From Halisarca cf. caerulea (lineage: Eukaryota; Porifera; Demospongiae; Chondrillida; Halisarcidae): a DNA stretch of 64,000 nucleotides. Shown here piece by piece: positions 36,214 through 62,692 of this stretch; positions within the stretch are counted from its first letter, which is position 1, and each line of letters begins with the position of its first letter. The stretch is taken from positions 2,697,011-2,761,010 of the forward strand of contig CAUJGJ010000371.1 of assembly GCA_963170055.1 (NCBI GenBank), in the 5' to 3' direction. Below the pieces are notes generated by a model, which had not been told where the DNA came from, ran no database searches, and was given only the letters and a program-made list of their open reading frames with translations. The position numbers were made by a program, and so were the translations under genes.

Positions 36214-39200
36214 ATGAGCTACCAGCCTTTGAACGATGGTACGCGATAGTAAATGACTGAACATTAAATTTGGTTTGTTTGACCAGTTTGACGTGATCGA
36301 CTCGCCTGTACGTCTATAGTGCTGTTGACAGGTTCTGTTGGGATCTGTGCTGTGACCGTGGTTATTGTAGACTACGCGACCAAGTCTATGATTAATATCT
36401 ATGCTGTGAGTGTGGTGTGGCTTCCCCAAATCGGTGATTTGTGTGGTAACTGTATTTCGAATATTATATTAGATCATAGACTATGATTAGATAAGGGGAC
36501 GTAGACTTGTGGGACGAGCAAGTAACTCTGATGTTTATTATGTAGAAGTAGACGAAGTACTCTATTCACGTGTTCCTATGCCTTCTCCGGCCATTGGTTT
36601 TGGAACATGCTTAGTTTAGCAGATCTTGTGTAGCATTGGGTTAACTGACAATGTGTGTCCAAGAATATACCCTTGGCTATCGTACTAGGCTAGTTTCCTA
36701 TTTTGTGTACTCCTGGTAGAAATAGTCTTCATATTGTTGAAATAGCTACCATCCCATCAACAGTATAAAGAATATGAATGCCAATGACAAGAGAAGACGC
36801 ATGCAGAAACACATTGTTACTGTACTAAATTACTAACAATATTAAATAACTCCATTGAAAACTTTACTTAGATACCTATGACATCAAGTAGTGGGAGTGG
36901 GAGGTGGAGCACATGAATGACAAACAGGATGTGGGTTGCACAAACCATGTATATAATTATAAAGTTCATATATTATACAGGATTCGCTACATGGTATTGT
37001 CAACATCATAGGGAAAACGTGTGCATTTGCAGTACATACAGCTCACTTCTTGACCTTAGGTATTTGGAGTATCTATGTTTTGTAAGTGTGCTGTATCAAA
37101 CCAGCACCAATGTGTCCAAGGCTGTGTGGTATGGGCTATAGCAATTATCTTTTGTCAGTTAAGTCAATTCACTTGCCAAAACTAACCAGAAACACCACTC
37201 AAACTGCTTTTACAAGATGACGTTTTCACCCGTAACTACTGAACTTTTATGGTGTTTGCTCCTTCTGTTTACCCGAAAACGCTGATCAACAATGATTGTG
37301 AAGTGTTTGGGTCGACAACGTTATCACTTTGCTATTGTGTAAGCATAGTACAATGGTGAAACGAACAAATGGGAGCTATCAGCATTAGATATATATTATA
37401 TGTATATAGGCACTCTTTACTAAGTTTCGTAGTATAGAGCATCTGTGATTAGACTAAACAGCTTCCTTTAGGAAATAGACACTAGTTGCAGCTGTCTATT
37501 TCCAACCATCATGCTCATTTGACCTGCAACAGACACAAGTACCCCACCAGCTTGATATAGGCTCAATAGCGGAAGTTTTCGGTGTTTTGTCGCTGGCTCG
37601 TCAGTTGTGTGTCCAAGTAGCACTTTCACTTTGTCATAGCTCCACATGAACTTTAATTCTACAATGTATTGTGTAAATGCTATGACAACGCTTGTGTGTA
37701 CTGTAACATGAACATATTGTACCATTATGAAAGGAAACATTGTTGTATGATTGCAGTCTTAATCTACACAAACATTAAACCGATCAAGTGCACTGTGCAA
37801 ATTCCTACATCCCACCTTCACACAGACTCTACGTAGTACATGTGAAGGATGTAGGAATTTGCACAGTGCACTCGGTTTGAAAAGTCTGTCTAGCCCGGCC
37901 CATCTAGCCTCATGTATGAGTAATGCTATGCTTGTCTATAGACCTATGACTGTCTAGCATTATACCCATCTAGCCCTCTGTCTGTCTGTCTATTATGTTC
38001 CTCTAGCCTTTAGCCTGTCTAACCTATGCCCATGTACAGCTTGTCCTTGTTCCAAGTGCTTTGTAGGATCCTTCAAGTTTAGAAAAAGGTTTAATTCTGC
38101 ATGATCCGGTGTCTATTCTACATCCTTTTACCATTTTTAAATGTTTTTTTATGCATAATACTTTGATTCAGTCATGGCAAGTTCACAATCCAGTGTCCAC
38201 TACTGGCATGTATAGAGGAGCAAAACATATTGTGATCGACAAACGTTTATAGATTCCCTACGTGACATACAATACTGTGGAAGTATTATGGATTGTAGAT
38301 TTCTAAATGGTTACAGCGAGTTATTTAATATTCCATGCGTGCTGCTTGAAATTCTCTCATTGATGCTTGTTATTCTGTGTACATTTAACTTTTTCCAGAT
38401 GACTCCGATGACCAGCTTGTACCGGACGACAATGTTCCATTGCTTTCTCAGCAGTCCGGACCCAGCCAAATGATTCCGCCAACCAATGCAGCCTTCACCC
38501 AGCAACCTCAGACTGCACCATCTACTTCCCAACCACTGCCCCAGGGACACACCCAGCAGCCTCAGCCAATGCCCCAGGGACACACCCAGCAGCCTCCGCC
38601 AGTCCCCCAGGGACACACCCAGCAACCTCAGCCACTCCCCCAGGGACACACCCAGCAGCCTCAACAACTGCCCCAAGGATACACCCAGCAGCCTCAACCA
38701 CTGCCCCAAGGACACACCCAGCAATCTCAACCACTTCCCCAAGGAAACATTCAGCAACCTCAACCACTCCACCATGGATATACCCAGCAACCTCACCAGC
38801 TACCTCAAGGATACACCCAGCAGCCTCAGCCACTCCCCCAGGGACACACCCAGCAACCTCAGCCACTCCCCCAGGGACACACCCAGCAGGCTCAACCACC
38901 CCCCCAAGGATACACCCAGCAGCCTCAACCACTGCCCCAAGGACACACCCAGCAATCTCAACCACTTCCCCAAGGAAACATTCAGCAACCTCAACCACTC
39001 CCACAAGGACACACCCAGCAACCTCAACCACTCCCACAAGGATATACCCAGCCACCTCACCAACTGCCTCAAGGATACACCCAGCAGCCTCAGCCACTCC
39101 CCCAAGGACACACCCAGCAGCCTCAACCACTCCCCCAAGGACACACCCAGCAGCCTCAACCACTCCCTCAAGGTCACATCCAGCCAACTCACCTTGGTGA

Positions 39201-40670
39201 ATATCAACCTTGTCCACCAGTAATGGGACAGCAAAATATTACTGTACGTAAATATATTTGTGGAAAATGTCAACCCCTTAATTATCCATGTACAAATTCT
39301 CATATAATATTATATATTTTTATTTTTATCTCCAGTCGAACCAAGTTGTTCTATCTCAGCCTACCAATCAACCCGCAGTAACTGTCCTACGTGAAAAGGC
39401 TCCTGAGTACTTGATCTTCTCTATTATACTGATGGTGGTTTGTACTCTTGTTTGCCCACTGGTGTGCCTTCCCCTGAACATCCCTGCACTGATATTCTCT
39501 ATCAAGGTAACATGGCACTGTTCCTGATTTGTTCTGTAGAATTTCCATGAGAATCAATTAAAATTAGTAAGTACCTAGGTATTCAGCATTTCCCTGTGAT
39601 CATATTTGTTATTGATTTTGACTAATGTACCGTATATATGTAACTACAACTGGGCTAGGTGGGCAAGGGACAGGACAGACTTAGGACTAGACAAGTGTAG
39701 GGCTATACATACATGAGGCTACACAGGTATAGGGTAGACCAGGCCTGTAGCCAGGTTGAATTATGGGGGGGGGGGGGGGTTCTTTTTGGACCAAAGTGGA
39801 ACTCTTCGCTACGTAAATGGCCATTGTGGTTGATTATATTTTGCTGGACATACAATCTGAGATTGACGTATTTGGATACTAGCTTTATTTCAGGGATTGA
39901 TGGAGTATATCAGATAAATCTGAAAAGTACTAGTTATAGTAAGTTCTCATGAAATAAGGCTAGAATGTCTCTTTTCTTTTCAATGTTGTTAGCCAGGTGG
40001 AACTGGCTTCTAAGTGGGGTGGGGGGGGGCTTGTGCACCCCCCAAACCCCTCCTGGCTACGGGCCTGGTAGACAGAGAGTAGTTGGACAGAGTGCGCACT
40101 GTACAAATGTCTACATTTCTGCTTGTGCAGGACATTATACGTATTTGCTGTAGGATGTAGGAATTTGCACAATGGGCACTCGGTCCAACTAAACTCTGTC
40201 TAGCTCTATACCCGTCTAGCTTAATGTATGCATAGCCCTATGCTTGTCTAGCCCTATGCCCATCTTACCCTTACCTGCCTAACCCTGTGCCCGTTTTGCA
40301 ACTTACCTTTTATATCTAAGTGTTTTTGGAGGATGCTTTTGATAAAGCATTTTTGCTACGTTCATTTACCATATTTTAATATAATACAACACTCTAGAAA
40401 TCAAAGCTCATTTGTTTTTTGTATGTTGTTTGTGATTGTATCATGTTTTCCAGTTTAACAGTATAAGATCAAGATATTATTTTTTTTCCATTTTTCAAAT
40501 TCCAGGCCAACAATCACAATGGTGAGGGAAAATATGAAGATGCAAGACAAAGTGGCAGAATTTCTCTTGTTCTGAATATGATTTCCCTGTTCATTGGGAT
40601 TGGCTTCTGGGCTGCTTATATTGTGCTAGGTGCCATTATAGCCATAGTTAACTCCACACAACACTACTAA
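36214..40670 (+). CDS. CD225/dispanin family membrane protein C, longest repeat array
   Basis: Exons are 36214-36238, 38399-39243, 39336-39506 and 40506-40670 (phases 1, 0, 0), giving 401 aa. The first exon encodes MSYQPLND. Exon 2 starts as in gene A (DDSDDQLVPDDN) and carries 21 copies of the 11-residue PLPQGHTQQPQ unit, with a higher-order duplication of about seven units (a QGYT, QQSQ, QGNI series appears twice). Exons 3-4 (291-401) form the CD225 domain with CLPLNIPALIFSIK and KYEDARQSGRISLVLN. It differs from A mainly in repeat number and C-terminal residues (NSTQHY). It is probably a membrane protein with a long, flexible, hydrophilic N-terminus; its function is unknown. Intron 1 contains A-like segments and a palindromic repeat; intron 3 contains a nested transposon pair. 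Confidence 0.92.
37775..38120. mobile_element. Long palindromic repeat family, copy in dispanin C intron 1
   Basis: aaattcctacatccc and its inverted partner ggatgtaggaatttgcac lie at 37799-37863. The right arm follows with tctagc words and ends in ttccaagtgctttgtaggatcc. The left arm is missing. The remainder of intron 1 (36239-37774) shows only the shared segment at 36735-36940. Confidence 0.7.
39655..40330. mobile_element. Long palindromic repeat family, copy split by an insertion
   Basis: The left arm is 39655-39739 (ggctaggtgggcaagg, catgaggctacacaggtat). The right arm is 40068-40330 (tccaactaaactctgtctag). A separate element (39740-40067) interrupts it. It lies in intron 3 of dispanin C. 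Confidence 0.8.
39740..40067. mobile_element. G-tract inverted-repeat element nested in another, 6-bp TSD
   Basis: The ends CAGGCCTGTAGCCAGG and CCTGGCTACGGGCCTG are inverted repeats. gtagac is duplicated at 39734-39739 and 40068-40073. G tracts lie near each end (39766-39778 and 40018-40029). Confidence 0.85.
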
Positions 40671-40824
40671 TCAAGTCAAGAGTATCCATGAACTTTTACT
40701 TAGGTCTTTGACTTTGTTATGTCTAACTGCCATTGGAATTATTCTTAATATTCGTTTGCTTGTAAGAGCTAGCCATTTGTGACTACATGCAATCAAACCT
40801 CTCTATAAAGAACCACCTTAGGAC

Positions 40825-40895
40825 TGGTCTTATGAACCAGACCCCTCCCTGTCCTCCATTTTGTAGGGCGGGGAGGGGTCTGGTTCATAAGACTA
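40825..40895. mobile_element. Hairpin MITE with 9-bp TSD (ccttaggac), copy 2
   Basis: TGGTCTTATGAACCAGACCC and its inverted partner ending GGTTCATAAGACTA form arms of about 30 bp around cctccattttgtag. The flanks 40816-40824 and 40896-40904 are identical. It lies between dispanin C and the syntrophin gene, whose intergenic space (40671-41116) holds nothing else I recognise except a CG-richer stretch just before the syntrophin ATG. Confidence 0.85.
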
Positions 40896-41116
40896 CCTTA
40901 GGACCGCTGAAAATGGTTCGCTATATCAAGGTGCTCACTACATAACGGTTCATTTACAATAGAGTAAATAGGTGTATCACACCAAACCTTATCCCCCCTA
41001 TAAGGTGTAAGTGGGCGCTTATCGAATACACTCCAGGCCAGACTAGGGCAAACTGTAAACAATGTATGGTGACGTCATATTTGCTTAGTGGGCGGTATCT
41101 GTCAGAACTCCACATC

Positions 41117-54702
<13,586 letters not shown>

Positions 54703-55534
54703 TGGATTACTTTTTATCAGTATTTTGACCATGTTGGCTGTAGGAAAACCAATTTGTAAAATAATTAATTTGCAAATCTGTGTATACATACCTTTTTTTC
54801 TAATCCTTGACATCTGTTCATAATATTGATATGCACGCATTAATTTTCTATACTTCATGAGTTTAATGATTTTATAGTAAGATAGACAGCACATTGAAAC
54901 ATTTTGCATTTAATTATGAATTTGTGATTCTGCAACGGTTTTTTTTAAACAGCTTGCATGTAATAATATGCTGCAGGTACAAGATTAGGGTATATTAACA
55001 GTATGGTATGTCACACCTTTCATGCATACAATAATTTTTGTTCTGCACAGTTTATCATTTTGAACAATATAGATCCATTGCATGCATGACAAAGTACAAT
55101 TATGGCTCATGCAGTACCTATATGCACCTATAGCATGTATGTATGGCCACTGCACATCGATATCGCTACATATGCCTATATGCAAGTACATGCAACGTAC
55201 AGACCTTTTTCTAGTGCAGGATCCATAATATTATTAGTACACACGCAGCTGCATACATGGCCATATGGGCTAAAATGAATGATTCATTCAGCTTTATTAT
55301 CAATCTGTTCTCATCATGGTACATCTATACTATAATTGTACATAATTTCTATGCATAGAAAATTAAGTAAATTTATTATAATGCATTATACTGGAATTCT
55401 ATATATAGTAGTCCTGCATGATGAGTCATTTATAGTTTCTGGCCCTATCCCTTTTGCTGTGCATGCATGTGCTTTGCTATATTACATCATCGCGATTCAT
55501 GCATGCGGCAGAGATGCATGTTTGTGTATGTGCA
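54703..55534. other. Intergenic region between syntrophin and kinase genes
   Basis: AT-rich; no exon or element is recognised before the TG tract at 55535. Confidence 0.6.
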
Positions 55535-55558
55535 CACATGCGCGCACGTGTGTGTGTG

Positions 55559-55610
<52 letters not shown>

Positions 55611-55619
55611 TGTGTGTGT

Positions 55620-55670
<51 letters not shown>

Positions 55671-55679
55671 TGTGTGTGT

Positions 55680-55758
<79 letters not shown>

Positions 55759-55768
55759 TGTGTACGTG

Positions 55769-55834
<66 letters not shown>

Positions 55835-55840
55835 ACGTGT

Positions 55841-55912
<72 letters not shown>

Positions 55913-55920
55913 GTGCGTGT
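55535..55920. repeat. Long (TG)n tract upstream of the kinase gene
   Basis: About 380 bp of alternating TG with TGTACG interruptions in roughly 60-bp blocks (cgtgtgtgtacgtgtg occurs twice), ending about 175 bp before the kinase ATG. It is in the expected promoter region. Open frames across it are artefacts. Confidence 0.96.
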
Positions 55921-56093
55921 AATAAAATGCATGAAGTGAAGATCGGTATATGAATAGGGGTGACCTAAAAGACACAGTTTTCAATAGACCTTTCAGCACG
56001 TGACCAGGAGGTGGAGTTCCATCTACGTATATTATGTGAGTTAACGCACAACCGCTACACGATAGTTTTTAGAATTGTCTGCAGAAGTGGTAG

Positions 56094-59000
56094 ATGGCTT
56101 TGGCAAGTTCTCACATGAGTAGAAAAGAAAAGAAGTTATTAGAACTATTTCAGAAAAGGCCATCTTGTCTTACCATTGACAATGAAGAAATAAATCACGG
56201 GGCTTACGGCGTCGTCGTGAAAGGGTCTTACGACAAGCGTCCGGTGGCCATTAAGAAGATACACAAGACGCTATTGGAAGCGGCCATTACAAACGAAGAA
56301 ATTGATAGGTTGATAAAGTCCTTTAAGGAAGAAGCTGACATGCTGAGGTCTATCAATCACCCTCACGTTGTTACGTACTTTGGTGCATTCTACGACCCAG
56401 TTACGCGTGAACCAATCCTGGTGATGGAGTTAATGTCCATGAATCTTCGAGAATATCTTAAGAAGAAGAAAGGGGCTCTGAAAACGCCGAAACAGATCCA
56501 TATTTGCCTGCAGATAGCGCTAGGTTTACAGTTTTTCCATCACATGACTCCACCTCTAGCTCACCGGGACCTTAATGACAAAAATGTCTTACTGGCTGAG
56601 GATGGCACTGTAAAGATAGGAGATCTGGGCCAATCCAAGTACAAAGTGCGAAAGGATATCTACTTTGGTACACCAGTGCCTGGTTGCTTCCACTTCATGG
56701 CACCGGAGACAGCAAATAGGGAAGACAGCGATAAAGCTCACTACACTGAAAGTGTAGACATATTTGCCCTTGGAGTTCTTACCATGGAAATAGCCACTCA
56801 GTCCGGTCCAAATCCAACCATATGTGGATTTGGTATTCTCCCAGAAGTAGGAAGAAGGGCAGAGGATATAAAGAAGTTAGGTGATACACACCCTCTGAAG
56901 CCACTAGTCCTGAAGTGCCTGGAAAATAACTACAAGAAGAGGCCAGTAATAGTGCAGATTGTAGATGAGCTTGCCCATTTGATTGTACATGATTATACGG
57001 TAAGCTTTATATATATCTTTGTCATGAACAGTAGTTCTCTTTACATGTCACATTAAATGTCTGCTATATCTTACAGCTCTACAAATTTATTATTTGAGCT
57101 ATCAGATTAGCCCATTTAATTTTCACATTTTAATATTGACGTACATGATTTCCAGTATGTACATCTAGATATATACCATGGCAAATAACATGCATCACAT
57201 GCATATTCATCGGTGCTAAGTCCTAGTATTCTTATATAACAAGCTCAAAGTTTCAAATACAGAATACTGTATAGTGGGTAATTTTTGTGGAGTACTATTT
57301 TTATGAATTTTGTGGATTGATTTGCGAAATGGAGCCATGGGAAATTTTTGCCCCGTGAAAAACTCCTGCTACATATATACGGTAATGGTTATACACTATA
57401 TTGATATAATTGTACATCACTTCATTTTTCTCATAATTTCTGAATTATAAATTAACACTATAACATGTATGTAGTTATGGTTTAATTTCAAAACCTGTTG
57501 ATCATTGTATTAATGCAGGAGAACTTACAGCTTTCACGTCAGCTAGAACAGATGAAAGCAGATCTCTCTAAGCAGAAGGTAAGCAATGTGTATTAGTGCC
57601 AACGTATATGAACAAGAGACATACACTAGTCACAAATATCAATTTAGAAACATATTAAGTGTGACCATTTCAAAAGTAAACTCATCAACTCTTGTAGGGC
57701 ATGTTGATGAAATTACTGAGTTTGCTATGAACTGATAATTAAAAGCCACAAAACAAATTTATCTGCAAACAATTCATTTACATTTTTGTGAATGTGTGTT
57801 TATGTATCAGATTTCCCATGACAGGATAAAAAATTGGCCTTAGTGCGAAGAGTTGATGAGCTGTCCAAGGAGACGAGTGTAAGGAGAAGTCAGCAGGAAT
57901 GGCTACAAAAACAGCTAATGGTAGGCCATTGTATGTACCCAATCAGTCATGTGGCCAAGACCACCATATTGACACTGTATTCCAATGTCATATCTAATAT
58001 TTCCCCTAGGATTCTTCAAATGAAAAAGCTCAATTGAATGTTAGTTGCTGTTTAAAAACATGCACATGTTGCAATGTTTCAAGTACTGAGACATTCACTG
58101 ATATTCTTGCTAGGCACGTATTGAGGATTTGAAAAAGGATGTGACGCAAAAGAACCAAGAGAAACAGCACCTTGAGAAAGACATCTCCCAAATAAGACAG
58201 GATATGGTTAGTATTGACTGTTTACTGTATATATGAATATATGTAGCTGTAGTTTGAATGGGTGACTCTCATAGTCTTAGGCATGCAGTATTGGCCTTAT
58301 CCAAATTATTGCATAATTAACAGCATATCAGAATTATCACAGTAATTGTGCATATGCCTGACAAACTAAAATTTGCAAGTACACAGCAAATCTCAAACCT
58401 AAGTACACATGTGTATGAATGAGTCAGCCATGATCTTTGCCCAAAGGTAGTCTTGGGTGTGGGTATGACTTTGAGTCTTACACAATGCAATCCTATTGGG
58501 CTTTTGTCCTGTATAAACTCTTCATAGAGATAACTCATAGCCTAGCTGTCTGTTCTCATGCAGAGCACCTTAACCTCTTTAATATCATCATCATACAATT
58601 TGTCATCATACAAAGATAATATTACATGCCCAACCCCTATTACACAATGTGTTTGCATGCATGGTTTATGCTATATGTCTATCCTGTGTGACGAGCCGGT
58701 CATAGTCTAGATCGAATAGACTTTCTGGCTCCTGACAGTAGCTGTAATTGTGATTTCCTATGTCTTTTGCTAGTGTTAACATACTATGTATGTACAAATA
58801 TAGCATAAATTGATTCTAATCTATAGACATAATATATAGTACATCAAATTAATCTTACCCTTATGTATGTATATAGAACATTTGAAGATTAATCAGGCTG
58901 TACAGTTATTAAAATCATTTCATTGCTTCACAGGAGAAACAGAAGACAAGAGTGGCCCAGTTTGAAAAATCACTTTTTGAGCGTGATGTGAGTGTTTATT

Positions 59001-60352
59001 TATGAATTGTTATCTTAAGTAAGTTTTGTAGTTGTGATAGACAAGCAAACATTTTCCCTACACAGCTGTTAGTGTGCAGCTACTGTGCCTAAGCTGACAG
59101 CATGTTTTCTTTTCAATTTATGTTGATTACATCACAATCAACAGTGTATTTTCCACCATTTCGATTTTGAATAGCTCATTCAGATTTTCGGTACGTATGT
59201 GTACTGCAAATGGCAGTGCACACACATTGTCAAGTGTCAACATCATACAATTATCTCCTCCTTCCTAGTCTTTCCCATAGCTGTATGTTCATGTAATGAA
59301 CTTCATAATGCAATAATACTGGACTGATGTAGTTTACTTGCATAAACTTCAGAAACTTGTAATAATGCTCCGAGGAGAGGTTGACTTTCAGACACAAGAG
59401 CTGAAAGAGTTTGAAGAGACCCATCGGAAACTAAGCAAGGAAAATAATGTAAGCTCTTTGCTATGTGTATGAGGTGCCAGAATGAGCTTATACATTGCCT
59501 GAGTAATATATGTAGCAGAAATGTTTGTCTTTGTGTGATACGGTGACTGCATTATCTTCACTATAAAGATATTGAGAGAAACTGTACAGCAACTGAGAGC
59601 TGAGAATAAGCACCTGTCTACTCCCACAAAGGTAAGTATGTACAATATGTAGATATGGCATGTAAAGGTTTGTGAATGCCTCTCAGAGTATATCCCTATA
59701 TGGTTAAAAATTTCCCCATCTAAAATTAGTAAGATCCTTGTGGTATGTGGCCTTATTGTATGCATGTACATGGGTGTGTTATGTGTTCGGAATGCAAGAA
59801 TAAAATGGCTTCGTTAGTCACACTTTGATGTTGTTAGAATTTTTCAACTCGTACTGTGAGATATCTCAGTTAAACAGGTTCCTAAGAGGGAAAATGATAT
59901 ATTAAATGATCGAATGTTGAATATTGATATGGACAATATTTCTATGTGTACCCAGTTCTATACAAAACATGCAAATTACCAAGTATTTTTTAGGCTATGC
60001 GTTAAGAAAGTGAGTTTCACGTTTAACACGTTTAACATTAGTTGGAATTATATGCCAGCACTTTCCTAGTACCTTTGGTATCTGTATAAATATGTGTGGA
60101 AGGTATGGTATGTATGGTAATGGAAGACATGTTATAGTTATCATCCAAGTACAAGGACATTAGCTGTAATACATACGAGACCAAGGCGAAGCCAAGGTCG
60201 AGTAATATATTACTGCTAATGTCCGAGTAAATTGGGTGATAACTATAACATGTCTTCCATTCCCCTGTGTTTAGTGTGAAGTACTAATTTATTAGTCTGG
60301 AAGCTACCACAGGGATGATATCCATGGCTGATAGCCAAAATATCACGGGGGG

Positions 60353-60394
<42 letters not shown>

Positions 60395-62692
60395 TAAATA
60401 TATATATAAAGAGATTTCTTTGTAACCTGAGAACATCTGCAGCCATCATGTTTCCTCCCCAGACATAGTTTATTTCAAGGGTGACAAGATATTATATTAT
60501 AATTAGTCTCTATCACATGCTATGTACTGTGTAGATCGAGGAAACAAACAGAGACACAATAATTTCCTGTAATGGATGGATTATATGGCGATTGCACAAG
60601 CCAAGCAGAGAGAATGGCAATAGTGTCAAGATCAGAAACTATAGACAAGGCGTTTATATATGGATATCAGTGTAATGATCCTACTTTAACATTAATACTG
60701 GAGTCATATATAAATTTTATAAAAATATATTGTTGCAAATTGTCAGGAGGGGACAAGAAATTTCCAAGGGTAGGCAGATCGACCCCCCCCCCCCCCTAAA
60801 AGAAACCCTGCAACCAATCAGACTGAAGTTAATGTGGTTCCAGAGCATGGTGACGTACATAGACATGGTACACGGCAAAGAAAGGCTACTTCCATATGCT
60901 ACCTACAGTACATATAGGAGCATTGGCGTGCATGATGATTGTCTAACCACTAATTGCCAGTCATTATCAATAATATTCCTATAATTTGCAAGTCACCATA
61001 GTTTGTTTCGTATTATAAACCATGGTAGTGGTTCTTGTAGTCACGTTCCCAGCCCCACTTCCGGCCGTCATTTTATTCTCGCCGGGAAAGCAGGAGAATA
61101 AAATGGCGGCCAGAAGTCGGGCTGGGAACGGGACTATGGTTCTTGTGTATAGGGATGACACGGAAAAACATGGCCACTCATACATGAGGGCCAAGCATAG
61201 TATCATTTTGCTAAAAACTCTACTTACCATAAATGGCAGTTATAACCAAAAAAGTCAAACTTCATCAAATTATCTACTTTTTTGGCTGAAATTGTTGAAT
61301 TTTTGACTGTCAACAATTCTGCATTTCCAATATTGCATTTTGATTATTTTGATTTAACAGAACAATTTATTATTGACTTGGTTAAAACTGCAAAATATTT
61401 TACTGCGTAATGTAATTTCTATCTTAATGCTGCTGCATTGGAGACCACCAATATGGCATCAAACTAATTTTAGATGTGACAGAGGTTGACAAGTCATGAC
61501 CGTTGATTTGTATTTTAGTATCAGCATGTACATGGTGGTGGAATAGCAGTTCTCAAAGGGTTCTTAAAATTAAGCTAATTAGCACATGGGGAGTTAATTC
61601 CGTTTGATTGAAAGACAGTTAGTGAGTTGCACAAGATTTTGACATCACTAACAGGATGCATCACGTGCACAGGGTAAAAAGATATGAAAATGGCCATCGC
61701 TTGGCAGTTGGTACAGCACAATCTAAATTAAGTCACTAGCTAGTTTGGCTAGTTAGCAGACCCACGCTGATAATTCTGAGTATTGGCCTTTGTATTTGCA
61801 AGCATAGAATTGTCACAAGTCAAGGCCTGGGATGCAAGTTTATTTACATTATTTTTAAGAATGGTGTACACTAAATATGACAGCATGTTTGTAATTTGAT
61901 GATTATCTCTTCAGTAGCAAAATTCATGAAACTATAAAAGTCCTGTGACAATGACAGAAACTACAGTATACTTAGCCTAATTATGTTTTGCCACAAGCCA
62001 TAATTGAGGTTTCTTACAAAGTAAAACTGATTATTATTCCTTGTAGCCTGGCAAAGCTAATCCTACAACTCCTCGATCCTCTGGAGCAGATACAAAGAAT
62101 ATCATCTTGTCTTGTTCTTCAAGTAGAGGCAAGGTGAGAGTGCCTTACATGCACCAGACCTGTACATGCTTCCCAGTTTACTCAACACTCTTCTCATTTC
62201 CATGTGGAATATACATAGGTTGGGGGACTCCGGAAAAAAGCTACATCTCCCAATGTGAATCTGCAAGGTGAACATCCATGCTCCTCCTCGCAAAGAGATG
62301 ACAAAGCAGACAGAACAAGTGTAAAAGACCAAAAGTTAGGAACATATCAAGCAAGCCTATCAGGAGGTAAACCAAGTGCTCCTGCATCAGTGGCACCAAA
62401 AAGTAGAGTGCCAGCACAACCTCAGAACACAGCAGTGAAGAGACAGCAGTTCTCCCCTGAGTCCCAACAGGCACAGACACAGGCAACGGGTACTCTTGGC
62501 ATCTTATCACGCCCCACACCCTCACACACCCGAGATACAAATCTAAGACCAACTGCAATTGTTTGTGCTCCCCACTCAAGGCACTATGGGAGATCAAAGA
62601 CAGCGCATCCTTTGATTTGTGATAAGTGCAAAAAGAATTTTCCAAATACATTTTCCTACAAGCAGCATCGCTTTGACTCAAGCTGCATTTAA
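56094..62692 (+). CDS. TKL-like protein kinase with coiled coil and C-terminal zinc finger
   Basis: Exons are 56094-56999, 57519-57578, 57825-57920, 58114-58206, 58934-58987, 59353-59448, 59569-59631, 62047-62133 and 62219-62692. All introns are phase 0, giving 642 aa. A TAG lies in frame directly before the ATG. The kinase domain (about 27-300) has NHGAYG in place of GxGxxG, VAIK Lys54, an acidic alpha-C pair (E79/E80), HRDLNDKN with Asp159, DLG with Asp177 and APE (203-205), so catalysis is plausible. Residues 303-456 are a coiled coil spread over six short exons (LEQMKADLSKQK, RIEDLKKDV, EKQHLEKDI). Exon 9 adds a Pro/Ser/Gln-rich region and ends with CDKC-x12-H-x5-C (C619, C622, H635, C641), a C2HC zinc-finger pattern. 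The substrate and partners are unknown. The HPLKPLVLKCL signature links it to the pseudokinase at 4471. Intron 7 (59632-62046) is large and carries inverted-repeat elements. Confidence 0.92.
57276..57381. mobile_element. Decayed TA-flanked MITE in kinase intron 1
   Basis: ctgtatagtgggtaattttt at the left and an inverted-type right end (ctacatatatacgg) are flanked by TA. It resembles the ends of the elements at 1343 and 45334. The arms are poorly preserved. Confidence 0.45.
60116..60263. mobile_element. Palindromic MITE in kinase intron 7
   Basis: ggtaatggaagacatgttat is inverted at ataacatgtcttccattcc, and the centre (cgagaccaaggcgaagccaa) is itself nearly symmetric. It has no coding capacity. 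Confidence 0.8.
60355..60410. repeat. (TA)n microsatellite
   Basis: A TA run directly after a run of G. A further C tract lies at 60783-60796 (gatcgacccccc), possibly the other end of a G-tract element. Confidence 0.9.
61038..61136. mobile_element. Hairpin MITE with 9-bp TSD (tggttcttg), copy 5
   Basis: TAGTCACGTTCCCAGCCCC and GGGCTGGGAACGGGACTA face each other, with ggccgtcattttattctc / gagaataaaatggcggcc inside. The flanks 61029-61037 and 61137-61145 are identical. It lies in kinase intron 7, and the rest of that intron to 62046 shows no exon. Confidence 0.87.

Noticed and set aside
36145..36429. Minus-strand frame across the dispanin C first exon
   Set aside because: Shadow of the + strand start region; no homology and no conservation in the A flank.
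38486..39223. Ser/Thr/Asp-rich + strand frame over dispanin C exon 2 (also 24132-24506)
   Set aside because: It is the second frame of the same 33-bp repeat. Only the PLPQGHTQQPQ frame joins in phase to exons 1 and 3.
38311..39303. Minus-strand Leu/Gly/Val-rich frames opposite the dispanin repeats (also 24168-24589 and 32630-33040)
   Set aside because: They mirror the Pro/Gln repeats of the + strand exons, whose splice sites and CD225 continuation are clear.
55336..55999. Cys-Val and Thr-His repeat proteins across TG/CA tracts (also near 2800, 16200, 45000, 48900, 49700, 50300)
   Set aside because: Simple dinucleotide repeats are open in most frames; they have no protein features.
60572..60984. 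Exon in the large kinase intron 7
   Set aside because: No similarity to the coiled coil, ends in a C tract, and the splice sites are not in phase 0.
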